Assembly: GCA_030463445.1 (NCBI GenBank)
Contig: JAQGFW010013270.1
Coordinates: 1 to 31,029 of the forward strand
From: Euplotes aediculatus
Taxonomy: Eukaryota > Ciliophora > Spirotrichea > Euplotida > Euplotidae
Length of the DNA stretch: 31,029 nt
Direction of reading: 5' to 3'
Shown: in pieces, positions 16,909 to 24,360 of the stretch
Layout of the letters: every line of letters begins with the position of its first letter
How positions within the stretch are numbered: the stretch's first letter is position 1
Position numbers and translations under genes: made by a program
Notes under the pieces: generated by a model
What the model was told of the DNA's origin: nothing
Seen by the model: the letters and a program-made list of their open reading frames with translations, nothing else
Database searches by the model: none

Positions 16909-19900
16909 TTATTGCTTGTTTTTTTGACTTTCGATATATTCGGTCGGAGAGACTCCGTATTTGGCTCTGAACGCTCGGGCAAAGTAATTTGGGTTTGAGA
17001 AGCCTACTTCGTACCCAATCTGAGAAATTTTTAAATCGCTTTTTTCGAGTAGCGTTAGTGCTTTTTTTAATTTTATTGAGCGGATATACTCTACTAGGGT
17101 TTCGCCCGTCAGAAGAACGATTTTGTTGTACAGAGTACCTCGGCTCATAAACATCTTTTGGCTGAGGTCTTCGATAGAAAGCTCGGAGTCTGTCAAGTGT
17201 TCTTCGATGTATTTACCCACTTTCAATAAAAACTTCTCGTCTTCTGACACCACTTCGGCTTCAGGAGTTTCAAGGTTGATTTGTTTGGTGTAGGTATTCT
17301 TCAATTCATTATTCAGATTAAGCAAATTATTAATCTTTATACTCAAGACCTTAAAACTGAATGGTTTGGTTAGGTAGTCGCTCGCACCAGTTTCGAGACC
17401 TTTTAGCTGTTCTATTTCCTCTCCTAAAACTGTCAATAAAATAACAGGAATATGTTTGGTTCGATTATCGTTTTTGATTTTTTTGACGAATTCCAGCCCA
17501 TCAACATTTGGCATGTTTACATCACTCACAATAAGCTCAGGATGCGAGGCAAGCGTTTTTTGCCAGCCTTGTTTGCCATCGGCAGCCTCAATTATTTTGT
17601 ATTTCGATTTCAGACTTTCTTTTAGGTATGTTCTTAAATCTTCGTTGTCATCGACAATCAAGATAACTGGCTTTTGATGTTTGATGCTTGTATTGTCTTT
17701 GGGGGTTAAATTTGCCGCTAGGCTTGTATCGGTAAATAAAGCATCGGTAAGGATTTCTTGTGAGAATTCTACCTTCTCAAAGACTTCTTCGAGCGGTAAA
17801 AAAATCGTAAATATGCTTCCCATATTTTCTTCGCTTTCTAAAGTGATAGTTCCGCCGTGGAGTTTTACGAATTCATGTGCGATTGAGAGCCCGATTCCAC
17901 TACCTTGATTCAAAATATTCGACCCATTATTTACCTGAAAAAACCTTTCAAAAATCTTTGGTTTCATCTCATCCGAAATCCCGATGCCCGAATCTCCAAT
18001 TATCAATTTTACACCGCTATCAACCTCGATTTGGCAGTACACATTTCCTTGTTCGGGAGTAAATTTTATGGCATTTGAGAGCAGATTTATCAAGATTCGC
18101 TCAACTTTATCTTTATCGAAATAAGTAATGTATTTATTTGCCGAACTTTCAAAATCGAGGTGAATGCTTTTTCTTTCGGATATGTATTTAAACGAATCGA
18201 AGATATCCTTTGTGAATGACACCAAGTCGCCTTTCGAGAGATTGAGTTTTAGTTCGTTATCTTCGATTTTTCGTAGGTCGAGCAGCTGATTGACAAGGTT
18301 TAGTAAACGTTTTGCGTTTCGGTTAATGATATTAAGAATTTCGATTTTTTCACTTTTTTGTTCTTGCGATAAAAGACTTTCGATAGGATTGAGAATCAAA
18401 GTCAATGGGGTTTTTAATTCATGGCTGAGATTGGTCAAAAACTTAATTTTTAATTGCTCTAACTCCATTTTTCTTTCGGCCTCTCGGCGTTCTCTTTCGA
18501 TTAAATATGTAACCTCCAAACGCTCTTGTTCTAAGGCAAATTCGGCTTTGAGTTTTTGTATTCCACGTCTTCTTAAAGCCCAAAGCGAAGCTAAAATCAC
18601 TGATAGATATAGAAAATACGCAAGGTAAGTACGCCAAAATGGTGGATTTACAACGATTTTAATCACTTTTTCGGGGGCTACCCATGAGCCATCTTCGCTT
18701 TGTGCTTTTAGCCTAAATTTATATTTACCTGGGTCGAGATTTGTATAAACGGCTGTCGTTACTGGCCCTACGTTATTCCATTCTTTATCAAAACCTTCGA
18801 GCATGTATGCGTACTGGTTTTCGTGTGGTGCGGTGAAATTGAGAGCAATAAAATCTAACGAAAAGTTTTGTTTATAGCTTAGGTTTATTTCTTTAGCAAT
18901 CGAAATTGACTCCAAAATCTCAGAATTATCAATCGAATTTGCCAATTTATTATTGATTTTCAAATCAGTAATGAGTAGGGCAGGAGTAGTGGTTTTTTGA
19001 TGTAGTTTTTCGGGATTAAAGTAATTTACGCCATCGAGCCCTCCAAAATAGATTTCGCCATTGCTGGTTTTTATTCCAGCCCCCATATTGAAAGCACCCT
19101 TTTGAATACCGTTTTGATGTGTATAGTTTTTGAATTTTTGCTTGGATGGGTCAAAAACCGAAATCCCTTTGTTTGTACTAATCCACAATTTACCAAAATC
19201 GTCTTCTATGATACTATAGATAACGCTATTTGAAGAAATTTGCCTTTCAAAATACTGTTGAAAACGGTTGTTCTGTGGATTATACAGGCTCAATCCGCCT
19301 CCTAAAACACCAACCCAAACTCTGCCTGATTTATCAACAAAAATATTTTGGACCAAATCAATGGGTAGTTGATTTTGGGTGTGATTTAAAATCGAAACCG
19401 AACTGTCTGCGGGGTTAAATACCGCAATACCATTACCGTTTGAGCCAATCCAGAGACGTCCAAGTTTATCCTCTGCCAATGAGGTAATGTAGCCATTTAG
19501 TGTATAATTTTTCTTGAATGCCGAATTGATAATATTTTTAAATGGCAAAAGCTCTTTTGTCTGTGGATTAAAGCGATACAAGCCGTTGCCGTTGGTACCT
19601 ATCCATAAATATCCCTTTTGGTCGATTTTTAAACAATTGATAGGAATCAACGAATTACTCCCCGTTTTGAGGATTGTTAATTCTTGTTTTGAGACATTAT
19701 TTGATAAATTTACCGAAAATAGTCCGTTGCTATAAGTACCAGCCCAAAGTAAATTTTGGTTTTTTTCTAAAGCTAAAATTGTGTTATTCTGACCCCGAAG
19801 CGGCACATTTTTAATGGCTTTTGTTTGACGGTCAAATAGACGGAGTCCTCCGCCATCTGTTCCGAGAAAAATACTTCCTGTTTTGCCTTCGGCAAGCGAT

Positions 19901-21000
19901 GTGACAGATGCAACAGGCAAGCCTTGTCTATTGAATGGATTATATGAGACTGTATTAAAAAAAGCGAAGTTTTTGTCATATTTATTGACCCCGCCTCGAC
20001 TGGTGCCAACCCAGTAAATGCCCGAATCATCAATATATATATCTTTGATTGAATGCCCTACAAATTCGCCTAATTGGTTATATTTACTAAAAGGCGAAGA
20101 TGTAATTCGCTGGGTTTGACCTGTCGCTACGTCAAAAATATTTAGCCCGAAATCGGTACCAACCCAAAGTTTTCCCGAATTATCGAACGTAATTTTATGA
20201 ATTCGATTACTACTTATCGTTTTAGGGTCTGATTCTACACTTTTAAAATGTTTGATGGTTTGGTTTTCGAGATTCATTACATTCAACCCACCATTATCAG
20301 TACCTATCCAAAGGTTTCCGTATTTATCCTCTGTTATTGTTCTAATTGTGCTATCCGAGAGCGAGCTGGGATTATCTTTTACATGAAGAAACCTTCTGAA
20401 TGTTTGATTTTGAGGATTGAACAAATGGAGACCGTCGCGGGTACCAATCCATATATTTTTTCGGCTATCTTCAAACACACATAAAATTACATCCGAAATT
20501 AGTTTGTTTGGATTGTTTGGTACAGCTTTATAGAGTTTGGTTTTCTTGGTTTGGGTATCAAAATACAACAAGCCTGTGTAAGTACCAACCCAAATATTGC
20601 CCAAGTGGTCGGCACAGAGACTCCGAACCCAGCCGAGTTTGGTTAAATCATAGTTAGTGAAATTATCTAAATCTCGGTTATAGACAGAAAGAGTAATGTT
20701 TGTTCCAATCCATAGATTGCCATTTTTATCTTCGAGAATTGCCATAACCGCTCCCCGACCAATACTCGATTTGTCATTTTCTCGATGGTGGTAAGTAGTA
20801 AATTTTTGTCCATCAAATTTATTGAGTCCGTCTTCAGTACCAAACCATATATATCCATATTTATCTTTACAAATAGCATTTATGGAGTTGGATGCAAGTC
20901 CGTCTTTTGTACTAAAATTAATAAAATTATACTCTTTTTGTTGCCCAAACGACAGTTGAGTAGCCCAAAGGATTACAATTAGAAGTATATATTTTTTCAT
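16909..21000 (-). CDS. Hybrid two-component system regulator of the PUL (sensor kinase + receiver + AraC)
   Basis: From the start chosen at 21000 the protein has 1363 residues; an upstream in-frame ATG at 21057 would place 19 residues ahead of a good signal peptide (MKKYILLIVILWATQLSFGQ). Fourteen propeller motifs of the kind LWIGTDNGG (about residues 50-660) suggest two seven-bladed propellers in the periplasm. A Y_Y_Y domain follows (about 700-785), then a membrane helix (about 788-808), a HisKA domain with H860 in LSHELKTP, a HATPase domain with NLLSNAIKF and GSGIGLSIA, a receiver with D1160 in VSDVNMP, and an AraC HTH domain (about 1256-1356, ending YGVSPTEYI). Such proteins sense an oligosaccharide outside and activate the adjacent susCD operon. 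All catalytic motifs are present. Confidence 0.97.
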   Translation of the reverse strand: MKKYILLIVILWATQLSFGQQKEYNFINFSTKDGLASNSINAICKDKYGYIWFGTEDGLNKFDGQKFTTYHHRENDKSSIGRGAVMAILEDKNGNLWIGTNITLSVYNRDLDNFTNYDLTKLGWVRSLCADHLGNIWVGTYTGLLYFDTQTKKTKLYKAVPNNPNKLISDVILCVFEDSRKNIWIGTRDGLHLFNPQNQTFRRFLHVKDNPSSLSDSTIRTITEDKYGNLWIGTDNGGLNVMNLENQTIKHFKSVESDPKTISSNRIHKITFDNSGKLWVGTDFGLNIFDVATGQTQRITSSPFSKYNQLGEFVGHSIKDIYIDDSGIYWVGTSRGGVNKYDKNFAFFNTVSYNPFNRQGLPVASVTSLAEGKTGSIFLGTDGGGLRLFDRQTKAIKNVPLRGQNNTILALEKNQNLLWAGTYSNGLFSVNLSNNVSKQELTILKTGSNSLIPINCLKIDQKGYLWIGTNGNGLYRFNPQTKELLPFKNIINSAFKKNYTLNGYITSLAEDKLGRLWIGSNGNGIAVFNPADSSVSILNHTQNQLPIDLVQNIFVDKSGRVWVGVLGGGLSLYNPQNNRFQQYFERQISSNSVIYSIIEDDFGKLWISTNKGISVFDPSKQKFKNYTHQNGIQKGAFNMGAGIKTSNGEIYFGGLDGVNYFNPEKLHQKTTTPALLITDLKINNKLANSIDNSEILESISIAKEINLSYKQNFSLDFIALNFTAPHENQYAYMLEGFDKEWNNVGPVTTAVYTNLDPGKYKFRLKAQSEDGSWVAPEKVIKIVVNPPFWRTYLAYFLYLSVILASLWALRRRGIQKLKAEFALEQERLEVTYLIERERREAERKMELEQLKIKFLTNLSHELKTPLTLILNPIESLLSQEQKSEKIEILNIINRNAKRLLNLVNQLLDLRKIEDNELKLNLSKGDLVSFTKDIFDSFKYISERKSIHLDFESSANKYITYFDKDKVERILINLLSNAIKFTPEQGNVYCQIEVDSGVKLIIGDSGIGISDEMKPKIFERFFQVNNGSNILNQGSGIGLSIAHEFVKLHGGTITLESEENMGSIFTIFLPLEEVFEKVEFSQEILTDALFTDTSLAANLTPKDNTSIKHQKPVILIVDDNEDLRTYLKESLKSKYKIIEAADGKQGWQKTLASHPELIVSDVNMPNVDGLEFVKKIKNDNRTKHIPVILLTVLGEEIEQLKGLETGASDYLTKPFSFKVLSIKINNLLNLNNELKNTYTKQINLETPEAEVVSEDEKFLLKVGKYIEEHLTDSELSIEDLSQKMFMSRGTLYNKIVLLTGETLVEYIRSIKLKKALTLLEKSDLKISQIGYEVGFSNPNYFARAFRAKYGVSPTEYIESQKNKQ

Positions 21001-21075
21001 TTTATAGTTTTTAATAAATTTGATAACGCAAGTTTGTAAAAGACTATTTAATTGCAAATTTTTTGGGGCAAAATT

Positions 21076-21105
21076 GCAAAATATCCCAATAAGTCATAAA
21101 ACAAA
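21076..21105 (-). promoter_or_regulatory. Candidate promoter of the hybrid regulator gene
   Basis: On the minus strand a TTTG (21105-21102) and TATTTTG (21083-21077) are separated by 18 bases, close to the Bacteroidota arrangement. The start codon at 21000 is 76 bases downstream. The boundary of the inverted-repeat element at 21111-21323 lies only 5 bases beyond the -33-like TTTG. The rest of 21001-21110 is AT-rich and shows nothing else. Confidence 0.4.
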
Positions 21106-21110
21106 AAAAA

Positions 21111-21323
21111 GACTGTCTCAAAAGTTTTCTTCGCAAAATAATATTTGGTTGGCATTTAACCGAGCGTCAGCAGCCTTACCCTCTAAGTCTCCCTCTTCTC
21201 GTCGGAAAGGGAGACTTTCTGCCCTTCTCCTACGAGGATAAGGGCGGACTGATTTCTATGATGCAACCAAAGCTTGGTGATTTTACAGAATATTATTTGG
21301 TTAGTTTTTCTTTTGAGACAGCC
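21111..21323. mobile_element. MITE-like non-autonomous element with 14-bp terminal inverted repeats
   Basis: The ends GACTGTCTCAAAAG (21111-21124) and the complement of CTTTTGAGACAGCC (21310-21323) match at 13 of 14 positions. The 213-bp interior has no transposase gene but holds two hairpins (21186-21216 with a 9-bp stem, and 21221-21245). A near-repeat of AATATTATTTGGTTAG is found near both ends. CTGTCTCAAAAG termini resemble those of some DNA transposons, so this looks like a deleted or miniature derivative. No target-site duplication is visible. It fills most of the gene-free stretch between the hybrid regulator and the rhodanese gene. Confidence 0.5.
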
Positions 21324-21464
21324 TCTGAACTTACTATTGTAAAGAAAAGTGCTGTTGCTCATTATGCGGCAAATATCGAAAATCAGTTTCAATACTTTAT
21401 CTTTTTTGTTCCAAACGATAGAATTTTTAATTTCACCTCTCAAATTCCAAAATCAAGAGTCTGT

Positions 21465-21749
21465 ATGCCTGAATATCAATCAATTACCCAAAAAGAATTA
21501 GTGGAATATCGAATAATAGCAGAAACTGCCGTGGTAGATGTTCAAGAAAAATGGGAATTTAATGATTTTAATGTAGGTGGGATAAACATCCCTCCGCACG
21601 AAATCACCGAACGATTAGACGAACTTAGACCGTATAAAAATATTATTGTGGTTTGTACTAATGGTACTCGTAGTGCAATTGTAGCAAGGTTGCTATCGAA
21701 GAAACTCCCCGATAAGCAGATTTATCACGTAGAAGAAGGAATTTACTGA
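21465..21749 (+). CDS. Single-domain rhodanese-like sulfurtransferase
   Basis: From the start chosen at 21465 this is a 94-residue single rhodanese domain. It begins MPEYQSITQKELVEY, with AVVDVQEKWEF as the first strand and the D-V motif, INIPPHEITERL, and the active-site loop CTNGTRS, which fits CxxGxR and keeps the catalytic cysteine. Small rhodaneses carry sulfur as a persulfide in the cytoplasm. The frame stays open upstream to 21258, but those 69 codons run through the inverted-repeat element and do not resemble a domain, so the later start is preferred. The terminator at 21750-21793 follows immediately. Confidence 0.85.
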   Translation: MPEYQSITQKELVEYRIIAETAVVDVQEKWEFNDFNVGGINIPPHEITERLDELRPYKNIIVVCTNGTRSAIVARLLSKKLPDKQIYHVEEGIY

Positions 21750-21793
21750 TTTTCGATTTACAGTTTACTCAAACATAAACTGTAAATCGAAAA
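21750..21793. terminator. Bidirectional terminator shared by the rhodanese and small membrane-protein genes
   Basis: A perfect 18-bp stem (21750-21767 with 21776-21793) surrounds an 8-nt loop, with T runs at either end of the transcript on both strands. It starts one base after the rhodanese stop (+) and lies 13 bases past the stop of the convergent gene at 21807 (-). Confidence 0.85.
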
Positions 21794-21806
21794 ACTGCGA
21801 ACTGAA

Positions 21807-21926
21807 TTACAATCCTTTGTAGTTACGGTCGTTTTTAACCAACCATTTGCCAACCATATAAGCAAGAACTAAAAGTACTACAAAGAAGCCAATTGCAAGC
21901 CAAGTAGGATATTGATAGCCAAACAT
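21807..21926 (-). CDS. 39-residue single-span membrane protein, function unknown
   Basis: A short reading frame encodes MFGYQYPTWLAIGFFVVLLV followed by a few more hydrophobic residues and a basic tail (KWLVKNDRNYKGL). It has one clear membrane helix at about residues 9-27, and the positive tail suggests an N-out/C-in orientation. It is supported as a real gene by its own TACTTTTG promoter box 27 bases upstream, by the terminator just past its stop, and by its balanced soluble tail. I do not recognise the family. Subunit-like or assembly roles are possible for such small proteins, but nothing nearby points to one. Confidence 0.65.
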   Translation of the reverse strand: MFGYQYPTWLAIGFFVVLLVLAYMVGKWLVKNDRNYKGL

Positions 21927-21953
21927 AAGTATTTCTATTTTGATTAATTTCTA

Positions 21954-21988
21954 CAAAAGTACAACAGAAACGAATAATTTGCTCCAAA
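21954..21988 (-). promoter_or_regulatory. Promoter of the 39-residue membrane-protein gene
   Basis: TACTTTTG (21961-21954, minus strand) is an exact TAnnTTTG match 27 bases before the ATG. A TTTG at 21988-21985 lies 23 bases further upstream as a possible -33 element. Confidence 0.5.
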
Positions 21989-22030
21989 AATCTTTAAAAA
22001 ATTATAAACATTTGTGAGCTACAAAAAAAC

Positions 22031-22170
22031 AAAGCGGAACAAAAGTTCCGCCTGTCTGATGTTTCGTTTACCCGTAGTAAAATCTTTGAGTGTTTGGATA
22101 ACTCGCAGACTTTGCAAAATCAGTCACATATAAGTTGTTATGAGCTAATTTACTCTTCTGACGGTGCTTC
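22031..22170 (-). ncRNA. Candidate small RNA ending in an intrinsic terminator
   Basis: On the minus strand a hairpin (7-bp stem GCGGAAC/GTTCCGC at 22034-22040 and 22045-22051, loop of 4) is followed by TTTGTTTTTTT, a good intrinsic terminator. No minus-strand gene lies upstream of it before the ade gene on the opposite strand, so it should end a short non-coding transcript of roughly 140 nt. A weak -7-like box (TTACTTTG, 22183-22176) is near the proposed 5' end. I could not match it to 6S RNA, SRP RNA, RNase P or tmRNA. The rest of the gap 21927-22295 shows only AT-rich DNA. Confidence 0.35.
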
Positions 22171-22185
22171 TGTTACAAAGTAACA
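22171..22185. promoter_or_regulatory. 15-bp inverted repeat upstream of ade
   Basis: TGTTACAAAGTAACA is a perfect 6-bp inverted repeat around AAA, 110 bases upstream of the ade start. It could be an operator for a dimeric regulator, part of the small-RNA promoter on the minus strand, or a short plus-strand terminator stem, because TTTGTTATTATTTTTTT follows it. Confidence 0.35.
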
Positions 22186-22295
22186 TTTGTTATTATTTTT
22201 TTCTTTCTTATTTTTAGGCACAAAACAAAAAATATGGTTTAGAAGCTTTTAAGAAATTATAAACTTTAAGCCAAAAACCTGAAAACCACTGGTGC

Positions 22296-23942
22296 ATGAA
22301 TATTATTTCGGGAAACATCGTCAATGTTTTTGATTCTACAATTGAATACGGAACAATTGGCTTTGAAAATGGCAGGATTCAAGAAATTAATTATTTGGGA
22401 AGCGAAAAAATAGGAGAAAACTACATTCTTCCAGGGTTTGTAGATGCCCATGTCCATATCGAAAGCTCAATGCTTACGCCTGTTCAGTTTGCTCGTTTGG
22501 CTGTTGTGCATGGTACAGTTGGCACGGTTTCTGACCCGCACGAGATTGCCAATGTATTAGGCGTTGAAGGCGTAAAATACATGATTGAAGACAGCCGAAG
22601 GCTACCTTTTAAAGTCTGTTTTGGGGCTCCATCTTGTGTGCCAGCCACAATTTTTGAAACCGCTGGGGCTGAGGTTACAGTTAGAGACATCGCTCATTTG
22701 TTTGGGTATAAAGAAATCGGTTATTTAGCCGAAATGATGAATTTCCCTGGGGTGCTAAACGAAGACCCGATGGTGATGCAGAAGATACAACTGGCTCAGG
22801 CATTCAATAAACCAATTGATGGACACGCACCTGGCTTGCGTGGAGCATCGGCAAAAAAATACATTGATGCGGGTATCGAAACCGACCACGAGTGTTTTAC
22901 AAAACCCGAAGCATTAGAAAAACTTAAATTGGGCATGAAGGTTCTTATAAGAGAAGGAAGTGCCGCCAAAAATTTTGAAGAATTAATACCGCTTGCCCAT
23001 GAGTTTTATACCGAAATGATGTTTTGTTCGGACGATAAACACCCAGATAATCTGGTAGAAGGGCATATCAATCAGCTTGTAAAAAGAGCGATTTTGCACG
23101 GAGTAGATATTTTTAAAGTGCTACGAATGGCTTGCCTAAATCCTGTTTTGCATTATCGAATGCCGATTGGATTGCTCCGTGAAGGTGATCTCGCCGATTT
23201 TATCGTGATTGATAGTTTGGTGAATTTCAATATTCTTGCAACTTATCTTAATGGTGAAAAAGTTGCCGAAAACGGAGAATCTTTACTGCCTAATCTAACA
23301 TCCGAAATTGTCAATAATTTTGATTGCGAACCGATTGATGCCGAACAGATAAAGGTTTCGGTTGCGGATGGTAAATTGAGGTGTATCCAAACGATTGATG
23401 GTCAGTTGATCACCAACCAATTATTAGTTGAGCCAAAGGTCGAAAAAGGATTCGTGATTTCGGATACTAACCAAGACGTACTGAAAGTAGTGGTTATCAA
23501 TCGCTACAAAAACTCAAAACCTGCCATAGCCTTCATCAATGCTTTTGGATTAAAAGAAGGAGCGATTGCATCTTCTGTTGGGCATGATTCTCACAATATT
23601 ATTGCGGTTGGCGTAGATGACGAATCTATTTGCGAAGCCGTTAATCTGATAATAAGAGAAAAAGGAGGGGTTTCGGCAGTGAGTAATGATAAAAGAGGGA
23701 TTTTACCGTTGCCCGTTGCGGGATTAATGAGTAACCTGGATGGGTATAAAATCGCCGGAGACTATACAATGATTGATAAATTTGTAAAAGAGCAATTGGG
23801 CTGTACACTCAAATCTCCGTTTATGAGCCTGTCTTTTATGGCACTTTTGGTTATTCCATCTCTAAAACTAAGCGATTTAGGGCTTTTTGATGGCGATAAT
23901 TTTAGATTTGTAGATTTATTTGTAAATGAAGTAAATAGTTGA
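22296..23942 (+). CDS. ade: Adenine deaminase
   Basis: This 548-residue amidohydrolase has the complete layout of bacterial adenine deaminase (Ade), which converts adenine to hypoxanthine and ammonia in the cytoplasm for purine salvage. Metal-binding HVH is at residues 52-54 in PGFVDAHVHIESSML. SDPHEIANVLG follows, then DGHAPGL near 195-201, the segment TDHECF, and MMFCSDDKHPDNL near 240-252. The C-terminal half has the Ade-specific GHDSHNIIAVG motif. No purine transporter or other purine gene is adjacent. It may be the first gene of a plus-strand run with the TMEM220-like protein and the LytS/LytTR pair. Confidence 0.93.
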   Translation: MNIISGNIVNVFDSTIEYGTIGFENGRIQEINYLGSEKIGENYILPGFVDAHVHIESSMLTPVQFARLAVVHGTVGTVSDPHEIANVLGVEGVKYMIEDSRRLPFKVCFGAPSCVPATIFETAGAEVTVRDIAHLFGYKEIGYLAEMMNFPGVLNEDPMVMQKIQLAQAFNKPIDGHAPGLRGASAKKYIDAGIETDHECFTKPEALEKLKLGMKVLIREGSAAKNFEELIPLAHEFYTEMMFCSDDKHPDNLVEGHINQLVKRAILHGVDIFKVLRMACLNPVLHYRMPIGLLREGDLADFIVIDSLVNFNILATYLNGEKVAENGESLLPNLTSEIVNNFDCEPIDAEQIKVSVADGKLRCIQTIDGQLITNQLLVEPKVEKGFVISDTNQDVLKVVVINRYKNSKPAIAFINAFGLKEGAIASSVGHDSHNIIAVGVDDESICEAVNLIIREKGGVSAVSNDKRGILPLPVAGLMSNLDGYKIAGDYTMIDKFVKEQLGCTLKSPFMSLSFMALLVIPSLKLSDLGLFDGDNFRFVDLFVNEVNS

Positions 23943-23997
23943 TTATTAATAATAAAAAATAGGTCGGACGATGGTCAGACTGCCCCCCTTTAACCTT

Positions 23998-24351
23998 ATG
24001 AGAGATACAAAATCATTTTCGGTAAAAAACATTCTTCTATGGTTTTTTGTAATCGTATTTATCCTTTTTGCGGCGGTTCAATACAACGACCCCGACCCAT
24101 ATATTTGGATACCTGTTTATCTGATTGCCTCGTATTTATGCTACCATAAACTAAAAGGCAAAGGCGAAAAAACAATGTACTTATTATTTGGATTATTGTA
24201 TCTGATGTGGGCAATAAACCAGTTTCCGCCAGCGTGGGAGGGGCTATTGCTTGATGAAATGGGTATGAAAACCATCAATATCGAATTAGGCAGAGAGTCG
24301 CTCGGTTTGGGCTGTTGTACATTGGCTTTATGGGTTTGTGCGATTCTGTAA
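23998..24351 (+). CDS. TMEM220-like integral membrane protein
   Basis: From the start chosen at 23998 (MRDTKSF), this is a 117-residue protein with about four membrane helices. The hallmark AVQYNDPDPYIWIPVYL after the first helix is the conserved motif of the TMEM220 family, whose function is unknown. An in-frame ATG at 23971 would add nine residues (MVRLPPFNL) with no obvious purpose. It follows ade by 55 bases and ends 9 bases before the histidine kinase start, so it is probably co-transcribed with the kinase and response regulator. Confidence 0.75.
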   Translation: MRDTKSFSVKNILLWFFVIVFILFAAVQYNDPDPYIWIPVYLIASYLCYHKLKGKGEKTMYLLFGLLYLMWAINQFPPAWEGLLLDEMGMKTINIELGRESLGLGCCTLALWVCAIL

Positions 24352-24360
24352 ATTGACTGC

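Noticed and set aside
21001-21057. Longer start of the hybrid regulator at 21057
   Set aside because: It would place 19 residues in front of the signal peptide that begins at 21000.
21258-21464. N-terminal extension of the rhodanese gene by 69 codons
   Set aside because: These codons run through the end of the inverted-repeat element, show no domain-like pattern, and the rhodanese domain is complete from 21465.
22031-22170. Assignment of the candidate small RNA to 6S RNA, SRP RNA, RNase P or tmRNA
   Set aside because: None of the characteristic conserved sequences of these RNAs could be found by reading, so only a generic candidate is reported.
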